A stretch of DNA of 53,378 nt from Limnothrix sp. RL_2_0 (GCA_012033055.1 JAAUPR010000020.1:1-53378), one strand, 5' to 3'. Positions 1 through 10,928 are shown, counted from the first letter of the stretch. The notes: generated by a model from the sequence alone, not told the origin. Numbers and translations are program-made.

Positions 1-591
1 CCTTTATCGGCGGGGGAAATGGATAAAAATTCCCATATCTCGCTCGGATGCAGCGGCGATCGCCTGACTATTACGCTGGAAAAAATAATAGTAGTGCAGA
101 TTAATAAACTCAAAAAAATCTGTGGCGATCGTCTTTAAAATTAAATCCAAACTGCCGTGGGTGGAAAAACCGAGGTGGCGAATTTTACCCTGTTTTTTTA
201 ACCCCAAAAGACTCGCCATCCCCCCCTGTTCCAGCCATGCGAAATGTTCCGCCGTATTCACCCCATGGACGGCAACGCAGTCAAGATAATCCGTTTGAAG
301 TTGGGCACAGGATGTTTCAATAATCTCCCGAATATGTTGGGCATTCCCTTTCGGTAAAACTTTACTGGTTAGCAAAATTTCGCTACGTTTTACCCCTAGT
401 TCTTGCAGCGATCGCCCCAAAAATAATTCGCTATTGCCGTAGCTGGGAGCCGTTTCAAAATGGTTGATCCCCAACGCCAAAGCCCGTTTCACCGTAGCCG
501 CCATGGTTTGGGGATCGGCGATCGCCCGCATCGTCCCAAGGGAAAATACCGACATCGCCAATTCTGTTCGCCCAAACCGTCGATATTTCAT
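1..591 (-). CDS. aldo/keto reductase, N-terminal half; frameshifted near the left window edge
   Basis: NADPH-dependent aldo/keto reductase of the larger cyanobacterial type, which usually runs to about 370-390 residues with a C-terminal iron-sulphur region. Starts with MKYRRFGRTELAMSVFSLG, the usual opening of this family, and has the active-site-type segment TAPSYGNSE followed by LLTSKVLP and DYLDCVAVHGV. The open frame stops at a TAA at 4-6 after 195 residues, but the family motif IISPADKG is encoded in the next frame immediately before that stop. Removing one G at about 21-22 restores it. The rest of the gene lies left of the window. The ATG at 589-591 lies 26 bp downstream of the TPR gene's stop, so the two may be cotranscribed. 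The frameshift is either a real lesion or, more likely given the pattern in this window, a sequence error. Confidence 0.85.
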
Positions 592-617
592 TGATTTTTT
601 ACTTGAATCGCAACGGA

Positions 618-1688
618 TTAACTATCGGCGATCGCCTCAAGGAGAGCGTCAATTTTTTTCATTCCCTGCTGATTGCCCTGGCGTTTGTACAGATTTTTCG
701 CAGTTGTAAGAGCTTCAATAGCTTCGCTCGTGCGGTTGCGACCTTGGAAAGCGAGACCTAAATTTTCATAGACCCCCGGATCATTCGGATACAGTTCGCT
801 CAGTTGGCGGTAGGCAATGATCGAAGTGATGTAATCTTTGTCTTGGAGAGCGGTTGCGCCGAGATTACTGAGGGCATCGGACGAGTTTGGTTCGATTTCT
901 GTGGCGCGTTGGAAAGCGGCGATCGCCTCTGGCAACAGCCCCTGGTTGACATAAACTTTGGCGACCTTAAGCTGCACCTGAAAATTTCTGGGTTCCAATT
1001 TACGAGCTTCCTCGAGTAACCGTAATGCTCTGGGGCGATCATTGAGACCAAGCCACGTAATTGCGGCGTGAATCCGAATCTGACCATCCGTGGGCAACTT
1101 GAAAAACGTCTCATCAAGTAGGGCGGCAGCTTCTTGGTTGCGTCCGATTTGAAGCATACTTGCGATCCTATTTCTGAGGGCATCGGCATTGTCGTCATCG
1201 AGAGCCAAGACCTGCTCGTAAGCATTTAAAGCTGCTGCAAAATTTTCTGATCGGAACAATACACTGGCTAAACCAAGATGATATTCCACATTATCCGGCT
1301 TCAGTTGTACTGCCCGTTGGTAGGCATTGGCCGCATTGAGATAGTCACCTTTATTTGCCAGACTAAAGCCTAGGGCGGAATAGAATTTAGGATTTTCATT
1401 GTCGAGTAGGACTGCCCGTTGATAGGCGATCGCCGCTTCCTCGAAGTTACCAAGTTGAGCGTGGGCATAGCCGAGAGCTGAATAAATGCGCGGATTTTCA
1501 CCGTCGAGCCGCACCGCCTCTTGATAGCTTTGGATCGCCTGAGAAAAATTCTGATTCTGGATCAGTTCGTTGCCCTGTTCGATGATTGCGTCTAGCTGTT
1601 GATTCGCCTGCATCACAGTCGGAAATATTGCTTGGACGGCGATCGCCATGCCCACACCCAGTAGCAAACGAGAGAAACGAATACTCAT
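618..1688 (-). CDS. exported tetratricopeptide-repeat protein
   Basis: A 356-residue protein with an N-terminal signal sequence (basic start, hydrophobic stretch LLLGVGMAIAVQAIF, probable cleavage around residue 28) followed by about nine tandem 34-residue TPR units, e.g. IYSALGYAHAQLGNFEEAA and FYSALGFSLANKGDYLNAA. TPR arrays are protein-binding scaffolds; the export signal places it in the periplasm or thylakoid lumen. The partner is not identifiable from sequence. Minus strand, upstream of the aldo/keto reductase. No enzymatic domain is seen. Confidence 0.85.
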   Translation of the reverse strand: MSIRFSRLLLGVGMAIAVQAIFPTVMQANQQLDAIIEQGNELIQNQNFSQAIQSYQEAVRLDGENPRIYSALGYAHAQLGNFEEAAIAYQRAVLLDNENPKFYSALGFSLANKGDYLNAANAYQRAVQLKPDNVEYHLGLASVLFRSENFAAALNAYEQVLALDDDNADALRNRIASMLQIGRNQEAAALLDETFFKLPTDGQIRIHAAITWLGLNDRPRALRLLEEARKLEPRNFQVQLKVAKVYVNQGLLPEAIAAFQRATEIEPNSSDALSNLGATALQDKDYITSIIAYRQLSELYPNDPGVYENLGLAFQGRNRTSEAIEALTTAKNLYKRQGNQQGMKKIDALLEAIADS

Positions 1689-1762
1689 ATTGTTTGATGT
1701 AACGTTTTTTTACAAAATTGTGTCCCTGATTTTAACATGCACGGAAAAGTAGTTGTTTCCGT

Positions 1763-1796
1763 AAAAAAAGAGGAAGTTGCCAAAAGACGCTTCCCC
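1763..1796 (-). terminator. probable rho-independent terminator downstream of recA
   Basis: Read on the minus strand: GGGGAAG, a 13-base loop, then CTTCCTC followed by seven T. One pair in the stem is a G-T wobble. It sits 130 bp beyond the recA stop and before the TPR gene, on the right strand to end recA transcription. Stem is short, so moderate confidence. Confidence 0.5.
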
Positions 1797-1926
1797 ATGA
1801 ATGGAAATATTTTGTTGTCATCAGTCAGCCTGGCGATCGCCTTTTGCTTTTAAGCTTTTTTTTAAGCCGCAAAATACTAGCGGGATCAGAAGTGAGTAGA
1901 TGGGGCGATCGCCGGACAAATTAAGC

Positions 1927-3033
1927 TTATTTTTGCTTCGACTTTTCCGCCTTCGCTTTCTCCTCTAGTACCTCAGCCTCATCCTCACGCACAATATCTT
2001 TTTCACCCGCATCATCCGCAAAACCCATCGCACTGAGATCTAGATTTTCCCGAACTTTTTGATGCATGATTGCCGCAATTTCAGGATTATCCTCTAGATA
2101 TTGCACCGCGTTATCACGACCTTGGGCAATATTTTCATCCTGATAGCTATACCAAGCGCCTTTACGATTCACAACGCCTGTTTGTTCCGCAAGGTCGAGC
2201 ATACAGCCCAGACTAGAAATCCCCTTACCAAAAATAATGTCAAACTCAGCAATGCGGAAAGGAGGTGCAACTTTATTCTTTGCCACTTTTACCTTGGCAC
2301 GAATCCCAAATTCTCCCTGAGTTCCTTTCTTCAGGGTCTGGATGCGACGAATATCAAGGCGTACCGATGCGTAGAATTTCAGCGCATTACCACCAGTTGT
2401 AACTTCGGGGCTACCGTAGCTAATGCCGATTTTTTGGCGGAGCTGGTTTAGGAAAATCACTGTACAGCCAGAGCGACCCATGTTTCCGGCAATTTTACGG
2501 AGGGCTTTACTCATTAAACGAGCTTGTAGTCCCACTTGCACATCTCCCATTTCCCCTTCGATCTCTGCGCGGGGGACGAGGGCAGCGACGGAGTCAATCA
2601 CGATTAGATCAACGGCAGCGGAACGGACAAGCTGGTCAGTAATTTCTAGGGCAGATTCCCCATTATCGGGTTGGGCAACGAGGAGATTGCCGATATCTAC
2701 GCCGAGGGCTGCGGAATAGGTGGGGTCAAGGGCGTGTTCTGCATCGACAAAGGCTGCTACGCCACCGGCTTTCTGAACTTCGGCGATCGCATGGAGGGCG
2801 ACAGTGGTTTTACCGGAGCTTTCTGGGCCATAGATTTCAATAATCCGTCCCTTCGGAAAGCCGCCTCCCATCGCGAGGTCTAGGGTGAGCGCACCACTCT
2901 GGATTGTTTCGACCCGCATCCGCGCCGCATCCCCCAATCGCATAATGGCACCTTTGCCGAAGTTGCGTTCGATTTGGTTGAGGACAAGATTTAAGGCTTT
3001 TTCTTTATCTGGATTGGTGGTAATGGCGGACAT
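1927..3033 (-). CDS. recA: recombinase RecA
   Basis: ATP-dependent strand-exchange recombinase for homologous recombination and repair. The 368-residue length is normal for cyanobacteria. Walker [10 protein letters not shown] lies at residues 69-77; the sequence then carries [39 protein letters not shown] and the [19 protein letters not shown] region, all in RecA order. The C-terminus is charged (lysine- and glutamate-rich), as in other RecA proteins. ATG start at 3031-3033. A hairpin with T-run follows at 1763-1796. A degenerate GTAC-type inverted repeat lies about 45 bp upstream (3078-3094). Confidence 0.98.
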   Translation of the reverse strand: MSAITTNPDKEKALNLVLNQIERNFGKGAIMRLGDAARMRVETIQSGALTLDLAMGGGFPKGRIIEIYGPESSGKTTVALHAIAEVQKAGGVAAFVDAEHALDPTYSAALGVDIGNLLVAQPDNGESALEITDQLVRSAAVDLIVIDSVAALVPRAEIEGEMGDVQVGLQARLMSKALRKIAGNMGRSGCTVIFLNQLRQKIGISYGSPEVTTGGNALKFYASVRLDIRRIQTLKKGTQGEFGIRAKVKVAKNKVAPPFRIAEFDIIFGKGISSLGCMLDLAEQTGVVNRKGAWYSYQDENIAQGRDNAVQYLEDNPEIAAIMHQKVRENLDLSAMGFADDAGEKDIVREDEAEVLEEKAKAEKSKQK

Positions 3034-3077
3034 TCGCTACCTCGATCAATGGGGGTCAGTGGATAAAGTGAGATCAA

Positions 3078-3094
3078 CAGTACTTATGTTACTG
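3078..3094. promoter_or_regulatory. imperfect LexA-like inverted repeat upstream of recA
   Basis: CAGTACTTATGTTACTG has 5-bp inverted arms (CAGTA/TACTG) around 7 bases. It resembles the cyanobacterial LexA consensus RGTACNNNDGTWCB but the right half reads GTTAC, not GTWC, i.e. one base too many. Could be a weak operator or chance. Confidence 0.25.
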
Positions 3095-3177
3095 TAGCTT
3101 TTCTCGAAAAAGGCGTTGGCTGTTACAAATTCTGAGCTTCCATCTTAAACGTTAATTTAGGTGCTGGAATTTTCGGC

Positions 3178-4845
3178 CTAGTTTTCCCGCTGGAAATGGT
3201 AAATGGCTTGGGGTTGTAAAGGCTTTTGGCGTACGAATTGGGTCATCTCTTCCCAGCCCATATATTGGCGATCAAGCTGAATTTGTAGTCCTGCCATGGG
3301 GTCATCGCCTCCGGTTGCCACCATTAATTCGACTTGGGTCAGGTCTGGCCATTGGGTGAGCTGTTCTAGGAGGTTGGCGATCGCCTGTAGATAGGGATGA
3401 TTTTTATCGGTGTACCAATCTGTGGCAGCTAATTTTGCTTGGTCGAAGCCAAAGTGAACTATCAAAGGCGAACCAGAAAAGACCGCATTCGCAACCGGAC
3501 GGGCTTCCTCACGAATTAATAGATGTTCCACTTCCGTTAGGATGCGCAATTTTTCGAGATAGTCGTAGCGCTCGGCGATGTCATCTTGACCTTCCCAACG
3601 GAGGGCGATCGTCGCAATGTGAGTCTGGAGCAACATATGCCCCAATTTTTTTGCCTTGGTGCTCAGGTAATGATTATTAAAGTCATTACTCTCAATTAAC
3701 AGCGGTACACGATCTACCACTTCTAAGCCATAGCCCTTCAGTCCCGCAATCTTACGGGGATTATTTGTAATTAGACGAATCGCATGAATGCCCAAGTCAT
3801 TGAGCATTTGTGCCCCCATCCCGTAATCCCGCAAATCCGCCGGGAAACCAAGACGTTCGTTCGCTTCCACCGTATCTAGACCCATATCTTGCAAGGAATA
3901 GGCTTTTAATTTATTGATGAGACCGATGCCCCGTCCCTCTTGGCGAAGATAAACTACTACCCCTTGCCCTGCATTATTAATCATTTTTAGGGCGGCAATA
4001 AGCTGCATCCGGCAGTCACAGCGTAGGGAACCGAGGGCATCCCCCGTTAAACATTCCGAGTGGACACGTACCATCACAGGCTTGTCCGAAAAATCTTTGG
4101 GGTTGCCTTTGACGATCGCCACATGTTCCGTACCATCAAGGGTATTGCGGTAGGCATAGATTTCAAACTGGCCAAACTCTGTCGGTAACTTCGTTACAGT
4201 CTCACGGTAGACAAAGCGATCATTACTGAGGCGATAGGAAATCAAGTCAGCGATGCTAATAATTTTGAGGTTGAATTTTTTCGCATAGGTAATCAGTTCT
4301 GGTAAGCGAGCCATGGAACCGTCAATATTTTGAATTTCGCAAATCACCCCCGATGGATGCAGTCCTGCGAGGCGAGATAAATCAACCGCGGCTTCCGTAT
4401 GGCCAGCTCGTTTCAGCACTCCCCCTTTTCTGGCACGCAACGGGAAAATGTGGCCGGGTCGGTTGAGATCCTCCGGTTGCGTATCCGAATTAATAGCGAC
4501 TTGGATCGTGCGGGCGCGGTCATCGGCTGAGATTCCGGTACTCACGCCTAAACGCGGGTGGGCATCAATGCTGACGGTAAAGGCTGTTTGATTGCTGTCG
4601 GTATTCTTGCGCACCATCAATGGCAAATCTAATTCGTCGAGGCGATCGCCAGTCATAGCCAGACAGATGAGACCCCGCGCTTCCACCGCCATAAAATTAA
4701 TCATGTCCGGGGTGGCAAACTGCGCCGCACAAATAATATCCCCTTCATTCTCACGATTTTCGTCATCCACCACCACAATGGCGCGTCCGGCTTTGATATC
4801 GCCTAAAGCAGCCTCGATCGAATCAAATTGCCAAGCTGTATCCAC
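3178..4845 (-). CDS. ribBA: bifunctional riboflavin enzyme RibBA (DHBP synthase / GTP cyclohydrolase II)
   Basis: Makes both precursors of riboflavin: 3,4-dihydroxy-2-butanone 4-phosphate from ribulose 5-phosphate (N-terminal half) and the pyrimidine precursor from GTP (C-terminal half). RibB domain about residues 1-205 with [12 protein letters not shown] near the start and [11 protein letters not shown]; RibA domain about 206-400 with the zinc-cysteine segment [17 protein letters not shown] and [10 protein letters not shown] further ~150-residue C-terminal extension is present; I recall similar-length (~550 aa) fusions in cyanobacteria, and its role is unknown. The start is GTG at 4843-4845: no in-frame ATG precedes the conserved DSIEAAL region. 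No FMN riboswitch is evident in the short upstream gap. Confidence 0.96.
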   Translation of the reverse strand: MDTAWQFDSIEAALGDIKAGRAIVVVDDENRENEGDIICAAQFATPDMINFMAVEARGLICLAMTGDRLDELDLPLMVRKNTDSNQTAFTVSIDAHPRLGVSTGISADDRARTIQVAINSDTQPEDLNRPGHIFPLRARKGGVLKRAGHTEAAVDLSRLAGLHPSGVICEIQNIDGSMARLPELITYAKKFNLKIISIADLISYRLSNDRFVYRETVTKLPTEFGQFEIYAYRNTLDGTEHVAIVKGNPKDFSDKPVMVRVHSECLTGDALGSLRCDCRMQLIAALKMINNAGQGVVVYLRQEGRGIGLINKLKAYSLQDMGLDTVEANERLGFPADLRDYGMGAQMLNDLGIHAIRLITNNPRKIAGLKGYGLEVVDRVPLLIESNDFNNHYLSTKAKKLGHMLLQTHIATIALRWEGQDDIAERYDYLEKLRILTEVEHLLIREEARPVANAVFSGSPLIVHFGFDQAKLAATDWYTDKNHPYLQAIANLLEQLTQWPDLTQVELMVATGGDDPMAGLQIQLDRQYMGWEEMTQFVRQKPLQPQAIYHFQREN

Positions 4846-4923
4846 GTATTTTTAGAGTACTTAAATGTAATGTTTCTTTAAAATTCGGTCTCCATTGTAA
4901 CGTTTTGGCGGATCCGCTGTATT

Positions 4924-6630
4924 TCAAGCAATGACTTGAGGATCATCACTGAGACTCTTTTTAAGCAGAGGAATTTGATTCAGGGGCATTGAAAAAGTAA
5001 CCGTCGATCCGAGATCTTCGCCCATGCTGTAAAAGGAAACAGTGCCGCCGATAGCCTCTACTAATTTTTTGGAAATTGCCAAGCCTAAACCCGTACCACC
5101 ATATTTGCGGGTATGACCACCTGTGACTTGAGAGAAACTCTTGAACAACTTGTCCTGCATATCTAAAGCCACACCGATGCCCGTATCTTCTACTTTGATT
5201 TTCGCCATGCCGGGAAAGGTTTGACCATGGCGCTGCACTTGTTTGAAAACCAGCTCCACACTAATCATTACGCCCCCTTCATTCGTGAATTTCAGGGCAT
5301 TACTCACTAGATTTAGCAAAATCTGAAAAGTACGTTGGTAGTTGGAATAGAGCAGAATATCGTCGTAGGTGTCGGGAACAATGATGTCCCAAGTGAGGTT
5401 TTTGCTTTCGGCTTGGGGGCGGGCAAAATTTTCGACATTTTTGAGTACTTCTGAGAGGCTGACGGCATCAAGATCAATTTCAACTTTACCGGATTCGATC
5501 TTGGCAATATCGAGGATGTCATTGATCAGATTGAGCAGATGGATGGCGCTTTTGTGGGCTTCATCGACAAATTCCAGTTCTTCTTCGCGATCATCGGCCA
5601 TGTCATCCAAAATTAACTTTAGGAAGCCGATAATGCCGTTAAGGGGTGTACGTAGTTCGTGGGTGGTGCTGGCGAGGAAATCGCTTTTGAGGCGGGAGGC
5701 TTCGGTGGCGGCTTGGTTGGCTTGCTCTAGCTCATGGTAAAGGGTTGCATGGCCGATGGCTGTACCTAGTTGCTCGGCGAGTTCTTGGGTAAGTTCTTGT
5801 TCTCCTTCACTCCAATCGCGGGTGTTATCGCATTGCTGGAGGCAGATAAAGCCATTGACTTTATTTTGGTAGAGGGTTGGCACAACGAAGGCGGATTTGC
5901 TGTCTCCGAGGGCTTCGGCGAGGAAGTCAACGGTGAGGGCTTCGCGGGATTGGAGGGCGGTGGTGAGGAGGGGGCTTTCGGGCGATCGCCATTGTACTCC
6001 CAGCACTGATTTCACATCTGTGTGACGATATTCTGCCTCGACTTTAAACATTTTTTTCGCGTCGTCATAGGACAACAGCAAACAGCGACTCACTTCTAGG
6101 ACTTTGCCAAGACCAGTGACAGCTTCTTGGCGGATAGCCACAAGGTCGAGGGTGCTGCGAATATTTCGGGCAATCTTCGTTAAAACTTTTTGGTATGGAT
6201 CCGCCTGACGGGGCAAATTGGGCTGTTGGGTTAAGGCTCCATCGATTGCGGCTAATTGGTGGGCGATCGCCAAGATTTGTTGAGCACCGCCGTCCGCCGT
6301 CACAATGGGCGAGAGATTTAATTCTAGGGGGAGCGCTTGTCCCTGACATTCAAATAAACAAAAAACCTGTTCGGGTAAATGCCGTGCCAATACCCGTTCG
6401 CAGACTTCTTGTAACTTCGTGGGATTGTCCGATAAAAACCACTGAAAAATTGAAGTGCCGACGATTGCTTGGGGAGAGAGACCAAACTCTGCCGAGCGTT
6501 GCCAATAAAAAGACGAGCAAAGACCCGTTTGCTCCTGAACCCAAACCAGCTCAGCGCCTAGGGATCGCCAATACTGGATATGCAATTCATTTTGAGACGA
6601 AGACATCAGATCTGAATTCATATGATTCAT
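4924..6630 (-). CDS. GAF-domain sensor histidine kinase
   Basis: A 568-residue soluble two-component kinase. Residues ~15-125 look like a PAS-type sensor (weak), ~150-300 are GAF-like, followed by HisKA with the phospho-accepting histidine H324 in STTHELRTPLNGIIGF and HATPase_c with LLNLVSNALKFTNEGGV (N box), VEDTGIGV (G1) and YGGTGLGLAISKKLVE (G2). There is no transmembrane segment and no receiver domain. No response regulator gene lies adjacent, so the partner is unknown. The first ATG is at 6628-6630; a second in-frame ATG is 3 codons later. Confidence 0.92.
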   Translation of the reverse strand: MNHMNSDLMSSSQNELHIQYWRSLGAELVWVQEQTGLCSSFYWQRSAEFGLSPQAIVGTSIFQWFLSDNPTKLQEVCERVLARHLPEQVFCLFECQGQALPLELNLSPIVTADGGAQQILAIAHQLAAIDGALTQQPNLPRQADPYQKVLTKIARNIRSTLDLVAIRQEAVTGLGKVLEVSRCLLLSYDDAKKMFKVEAEYRHTDVKSVLGVQWRSPESPLLTTALQSREALTVDFLAEALGDSKSAFVVPTLYQNKVNGFICLQQCDNTRDWSEGEQELTQELAEQLGTAIGHATLYHELEQANQAATEASRLKSDFLASTTHELRTPLNGIIGFLKLILDDMADDREEELEFVDEAHKSAIHLLNLINDILDIAKIESGKVEIDLDAVSLSEVLKNVENFARPQAESKNLTWDIIVPDTYDDILLYSNYQRTFQILLNLVSNALKFTNEGGVMISVELVFKQVQRHGQTFPGMAKIKVEDTGIGVALDMQDKLFKSFSQVTGGHTRKYGGTGLGLAISKKLVEAIGGTVSFYSMGEDLGSTVTFSMPLNQIPLLKKSLSDDPQVIA

Positions 6631-6828
6631 CCGTCGCTCGCTGTCGGTGGTGTAAAAAGTTCTGTGGTGGTGAGTCTAACCATCATAGTTGTCGCTAAAA
6701 AACTAGGCTTTAATGCTTCTGCCATCGGCTAGGCTGATTCTCTGACCAGATAAGCTGATGTTACTGCTTTGTTGCAAAAAAAACCTTGGCGATCGCCAAG
6801 CTTAAAGATAGATCCATGCAGCCAACGC

Positions 6829-7059
6829 TCAATCGTTCCATTCGCCTTTGGGCGGCACAGGAGGATTGCGGTTAAAGCGGCGTGTTAATTCATCATCCCT
6901 TGTACGTTCGCCTCGCAACCATTGTTTAACGGCTGTTTCGATGACCTTACTCGGATCATTGGTGAGATGTTTGATTTGCTCTAAAACCTCTGGGTCGAGG
7001 TGGATAGAGATTTCCGCTTTATCAACATTTTGATCGGCTTCAGTGGGATTATTTTCCAT
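6829..7059 (-). CDS. small ribbon-helix-helix (Arc/MetJ/CopG-like) protein
   Basis: A 76-residue protein with a ribbon-helix-helix signature: a polar N-terminus, the strand AEISIHLD (about residues 15-22), helix PEVLEQIKHLTN and helix SKVIETAVKQWLRG. Such proteins bind DNA as dimers and are often antitoxins or autoregulators. No toxin-sized open frame is seen on the minus strand on either side, so it appears to be an orphan. Two inverted repeats lie just upstream (7072-7081 and 7145-7161) and could be operators. The tail ending in GEWND is unstructured. The family is inferred from pattern, not from a database. Confidence 0.7.
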   Translation of the reverse strand: MENNPTEADQNVDKAEISIHLDPEVLEQIKHLTNDPSKVIETAVKQWLRGERTRDDELTRRFNRNPPVPPKGEWND

Positions 7060-7071
7060 AAAAAAACAAGA

Positions 7072-7081
7072 GTATTAATAC
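7072..7081. promoter_or_regulatory. palindrome just upstream of the ribbon-helix-helix gene
   Basis: GTATTAATAC is a perfect 10-bp palindrome ending 13 bp before the start codon, the position expected for an autoregulatory operator of a ribbon-helix-helix protein. Function is inferred from position only. Confidence 0.35.
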
Positions 7082-7144
7082 CCTTACTTTATCAAATAGC
7101 GCTCCTTCCACCTACGTCAATGTCTGTGTTCGGAGAGTCGTCTG

Positions 7145-7161
7145 TCATCAAGGCTTGATGA
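7145..7161. repeat. 17-bp inverted repeat between speD and the ribbon-helix-helix gene
   Basis: TCATCAAG-G-CTTGATGA: two perfect 8-bp arms around one base. No T-run follows on either strand, so a protein-binding site is more likely than a terminator. Confidence 0.4.
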
Positions 7162-7193
7162 TTATCTCGAGTCTGGTGTCCTTGAATACCCGG

Positions 7194-7580
7194 CTAACAA
7201 GCGGTGGCGATCGCCTGAGATGCTGCGAGGTGAGCCGTGGGAAAGCCCCGATCAAATTCAGTCATTTTGACCTCCGTTGCCCGTAGCGCCCGTTGAAGAA
7301 AATTCATCGCTTCTACAGGTTTGCCCTGACCACAGAAAAATAAATCCGCCGCAAAATAACCATATTCCGGCCATGTGTGAATGGCGATATGAGACTCAGC
7401 TAAAGTGGCAGTAGCGGTGACGCCATGGGGACTGAATTGATGGACACAAAGATCGATAAGTGTTGCTTCGCCGACGGCGATCGCCTCCAGAATAGCCAGA
7501 CGAATCGCTTCCGAATCATTAAGGAGATCCGCTGGCGCACCCCAGCCATCCACCACGAGATGAGTTCCCAATTTTTGCAT
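7194..7580 (-). CDS. speD: S-adenosylmethionine decarboxylase proenzyme
   Basis: Pyruvoyl enzyme that decarboxylates S-adenosylmethionine to supply aminopropyl groups for spermidine. At 128 residues it has the short bacterial form. The self-cleavage site is LAESHIAIHTWPE, with Ser63 becoming the pyruvoyl group; the segments GTHLVVDGWG and FFCGQG are also typical. I chose the ATG at 7578-7580 because MQKLGTHLVVDGWG is the normal family start. A further 22 codons upstream are open (to 7646) but do not resemble the family. Confidence 0.93.
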   Translation of the reverse strand: MQKLGTHLVVDGWGAPADLLNDSEAIRLAILEAIAVGEATLIDLCVHQFSPHGVTATATLAESHIAIHTWPEYGYFAADLFFCGQGKPVEAMNFLQRALRATEVKMTEFDRGFPTAHLAASQAIATAC

Positions 7581-7802
7581 TCTCTTTATCCTTAAACTCC
7601 AAAATGTTTGCCAATATTTTTTATCAATACAACTCACATATAACACAGGAAATGTTGACCCTTTCTGATCTCACCCGATGCAACTTTTGTTTCCATCCCA
7701 TAGGAATGCCGCTATACCTTAGAACCCTAGCCGGATCAAAGGCATACCACCAACTTGTTATACTGAGCGCATAAAAACTATTTGTACCTAAATTAGCACC
7801 AG

Positions 7803-10800
7803 ATGCAGCCCACTGACTCCAGCAAATTTACAGAACAAGCTTGGGATGCGATTGTCAAATCACAAGAAGTCGCTCGCCGTTACAGGAACCAAAATCTTGA
7901 AGTAGAACACCTTTTATTATCTTTGCTAGAGCAGGAAGAAGGACTGGCTCAGACCATCCTCAAAAAGGCTACCCTTGATCCCATGCGGCTTCAACAGCAG
8001 TTAGAACGGTTTACGCAACAGCAGCCGAAACTTTTGCGGGGTGATCAGCTGTATTTAGGTCAACAACTGGATACTCTCCTTGATCGGTCAGAGGCTTGTC
8101 GGGCGAGTTGGCAGGATGACTATATTTCCGTAGAACATCTCCTTGTGGGCTTTGCGGAAGATGATCGCCTCGGTCGGAAAACATTGCGGAGCTTTAACCT
8201 CGATCCACAGGATCTAGAACTGAAGATCAAAGAAGTTCGTACAACCCGCAAGGAAGCGGAACCAGCCGGAGGGGTTGAAGAAAATCAGGAAGACCCTCGC
8301 GGTGGTGGTGGTGCGCTTAATAAGTATGGTCGAGATCTGACAGAGCAAGCGAAAGACGGCAAACTCGATCCGGTAATTGGTCGGGATGATGAAATTCGCC
8401 GAGTGATTCAAGTTCTGTCCCGTCGCTCGAAAAATAATCCGGTTTTAATCGGGGAGCCGGGGGTGGGTAAGACGGCGATCGCCGAAGGATTAGCCCAGCG
8501 CATCGTCAACGGCGACGTACCCGAATCCTTAAAAAATCGACAACTCATGTCCCTCGATATGGGATCCCTGATCGCCGGCGCAAAATATCGCGGTGAATTT
8601 GAAGCCCGTTTACGCTCCGTATTAAAAGAAGTCACCCAGTCCGACGGGCAGATCATTCTCTTCATCGACGAAGTACACACCGTGGTAGGAGCAGGTTCCG
8701 CCAACGGTTCAATGGATGCCGGGAATCTCCTAAAGCCAATGTTGGCACGGGGAGAATTGCGCTGTATCGGTGCAACCACCCTCGACGAATTCCGTAAAAA
8801 TATCGAAAAAGATCCCGCCCTAGAACGACGTTTTCAGCAAGTTTTAGTCAAACAACCCACCGCCGAAGATACGATTTCTATTCTCCGGGGTCTCAAGGAA
8901 CGCTACGAAAGACACCATGGTGTTAACATTACCGACTCCGCCCTCGTTGCCGCTGCGACCCTCTCCAACCGTTATATTACTGACCGATTTTTGCCCGATA
9001 AGGCGATCGATTTGGTGGATGAAGCCGCCGCCAAACTCAAAATGGAAATCACCTCCAAGCCCTCAGAATTAGAGGCGATCGAGCGGCGTTTAATGCAGTT
9101 ACAAATGGAGCAATTGTCCCTCAAAGGAGAAGAGCAACTCGGTACCACTTCCCCAGCCTACTTGGCATCAAAAGAACGTTTAGATCGTATCGATGATGAG
9201 ATCAAAATCCTTGAAGTTCAACAAGAAGAATTATCTTCCCAGTGGTTAGCGGAAAAGAATCTCATTGACGAAATCAACGAATTAAAAGAAGAAGAAGAAC
9301 AACTCCGCCTCCAAGTGGAGCAAGCAGAACGAGCCTACGATCTCAATAAAGCTGCTCAACTAAAATATGGTCGCCTAGAAGGTTTACAAGAAGAACTGGG
9401 CACAAAAGAAACGACCCTGATGGAGATCCAAGCATCGGGTGAAGCCATGTTGCGGGAACAAGTTACGGAAGCAGACATTGCAGAAATTGTGGCTCGCTGG
9501 ACGGGCATTCCTGTAAATCGCTTGATGGAATCAGAGCGGCAAAAATTATTACAACTCGAAGGACATTTACACCATCGGGTGATTGGTCAGCAGGAAGCGG
9601 TAGAAGCGGTATCGGCGGCGATTCGTCGGGCGCGGGCTGGCATGAAAGATCCGAGTCGTCCCATTGGCTCTTTTATGTTTATGGGGCCGACGGGTGTGGG
9701 TAAAACTGAGTTGGCACGGGCTTTGGCTGCATTTCTCTTTGATAGTGAAGAGGCGATGATTCGCATTGACATGTCTGAGTACATGGAAAAACATGCGGTC
9801 TCTCGTTTGATTGGTGCGCCTCCGGGCTATGTGGGCTATGAGGAAGGGGGACAATTATCGGAAGCGGTGCGTCGTCGTCCTTATTCGGTGGTGCTTTTGG
9901 ATGAGGTGGAGAAAGCTCATAAGGATGTTTTTAATATTCTGTTGCAGGTGTTGGATGATGGCCGGATTACGGATTCCCAAGGGCGCGTGGTGGACTTCCG
10001 CAATACGATCATTGTGATGACCAGCAATATCGGCAGTGAGGTGATTCTCAATCTGTCGAGTAATGATGCTGATTATGATGAGATGCAGAAAAAGGTGACG
10101 GGTTCGTTACGGAAGCATTTCCGCCCTGAGTTTCTGAATCGGATTGATGAGCTGATTATTTTCCATACGCTCAAGCGGGATGAGTTGCGACAGATCGTCA
10201 AAATTCAGATTAAGCGCATTGAAAAGCTGTTGGTAGATCAAAAGATTGTGCTGGAGCTGACTGATGGGGCGGTGGATCATGTGGTGGAAGTGGGTTATGA
10301 GCCGACTTTTGGGGCGAGACCTTTGAAGCGGGCGATTCAGCGGGAATTGGAAAATCCGATTGCAAATAAGATTCTGGAAGCGGACTTTGTGGATGGCGAT
10401 CGCATTGTTGTGGAGTGCGTTGATGGGCTTTTGAAGTTTGTTAAACAGGCTAAACCGAGTGAACCTGTGGCTGAAATTGAAGCGGCTCCCGAAGTGCTGG
10501 CAGTAGAGTCAGAGGCGGAAGTTATTGCTGAGTCTGAACTTGTGGATTCAATGCCGTCGGTTGTGGAGACCGTTCCTGTCGTCGAAAAGTCGGAACCTGT
10601 TATGGAAGCTGAAGCTGGAGTGGAAGATGATGGTGATGTATTCGACTCTACGATTGAGGTGGAAGTGGAAGCATTTGCTGATGAGTCTGACTCTATGGTT
10701 GAGGCGGGAGCGGGGAAATCTTTTGATGATAGTCCGGCGGATACTGATAATAGTAATTGGTTGGACGAGGATGAAGACGAAGGCGAATACTTTACTGCTG

Positions 10801-10928
10801 GCAACACTAACGAACTTCCTGCTTCAGTCAATGATGGTGGGGATATTGAGGTAGAGGTTACTGAGGTTACGGCGGGGGGTTCTGGGTTGGCGCTGGCTGG
10901 CTCGGATGCTGAGGAAAATTGGGTATAG
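7803..10928 (+). CDS. clpB: ClpB-type disaggregase with a long acidic C-terminal tail
   Basis: Hsp100 AAA+ chaperone that extracts polypeptides from aggregates. Order: N-domain (1-150), first AAA module with Walker A GEPGVGKT and Walker [11 protein letters not shown], coiled-coil middle domain (~400-530) with [18 protein letters not shown], second AAA module with GPTGVGKT and [11 protein letters not shown], then the C-terminal D2-small domain ending near FVKQAK. The family usually ends about here (~870-885 aa). This protein goes on for another 157 residues (885-1041; nt 10455-10925) rich in Asp, Glu and Ser with only two Lys and no Arg. No CIRCE element is seen upstream. Cyanobacteria usually carry two ClpB paralogues; I cannot tell which this is. 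Confidence 0.95.
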   Translation: MQPTDSSKFTEQAWDAIVKSQEVARRYRNQNLEVEHLLLSLLEQEEGLAQTILKKATLDPMRLQQQLERFTQQQPKLLRGDQLYLGQQLDTLLDRSEACRASWQDDYISVEHLLVGFAEDDRLGRKTLRSFNLDPQDLELKIKEVRTTRKEAEPAGGVEENQEDPRGGGGALNKYGRDLTEQAKDGKLDPVIGRDDEIRRVIQVLSRRSKNNPVLIGEPGVGKTAIAEGLAQRIVNGDVPESLKNRQLMSLDMGSLIAGAKYRGEFEARLRSVLKEVTQSDGQIILFIDEVHTVVGAGSANGSMDAGNLLKPMLARGELRCIGATTLDEFRKNIEKDPALERRFQQVLVKQPTAEDTISILRGLKERYERHHGVNITDSALVAAATLSNRYITDRFLPDKAIDLVDEAAAKLKMEITSKPSELEAIERRLMQLQMEQLSLKGEEQLGTTSPAYLASKERLDRIDDEIKILEVQQEELSSQWLAEKNLIDEINELKEEEEQLRLQVEQAERAYDLNKAAQLKYGRLEGLQEELGTKETTLMEIQASGEAMLREQVTEADIAEIVARWTGIPVNRLMESERQKLLQLEGHLHHRVIGQQEAVEAVSAAIRRARAGMKDPSRPIGSFMFMGPTGVGKTELARALAAFLFDSEEAMIRIDMSEYMEKHAVSRLIGAPPGYVGYEEGGQLSEAVRRRPYSVVLLDEVEKAHKDVFNILLQVLDDGRITDSQGRVVDFRNTIIVMTSNIGSEVILNLSSNDADYDEMQKKVTGSLRKHFRPEFLNRIDELIIFHTLKRDELRQIVKIQIKRIEKLLVDQKIVLELTDGAVDHVVEVGYEPTFGARPLKRAIQRELENPIANKILEADFVDGDRIVVECVDGLLKFVKQAKPSEPVAEIEAAPEVLAVESEAEVIAESELVDSMPSVVETVPVVEKSEPVMEAEAGVEDDGDVFDSTIEVEVEAFADESDSMVEAGAGKSFDDSPADTDNSNWLDEDEDEGEYFTAGNTNELPASVNDGGDIEVEVTEVTAGGSGLALAGSDAEENWV

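Noticed and set aside
7700-7802. CIRCE heat-shock operator upstream of clpB
   Set aside because: Only a fragment (TTAGCAC) is present; no inverted partner.
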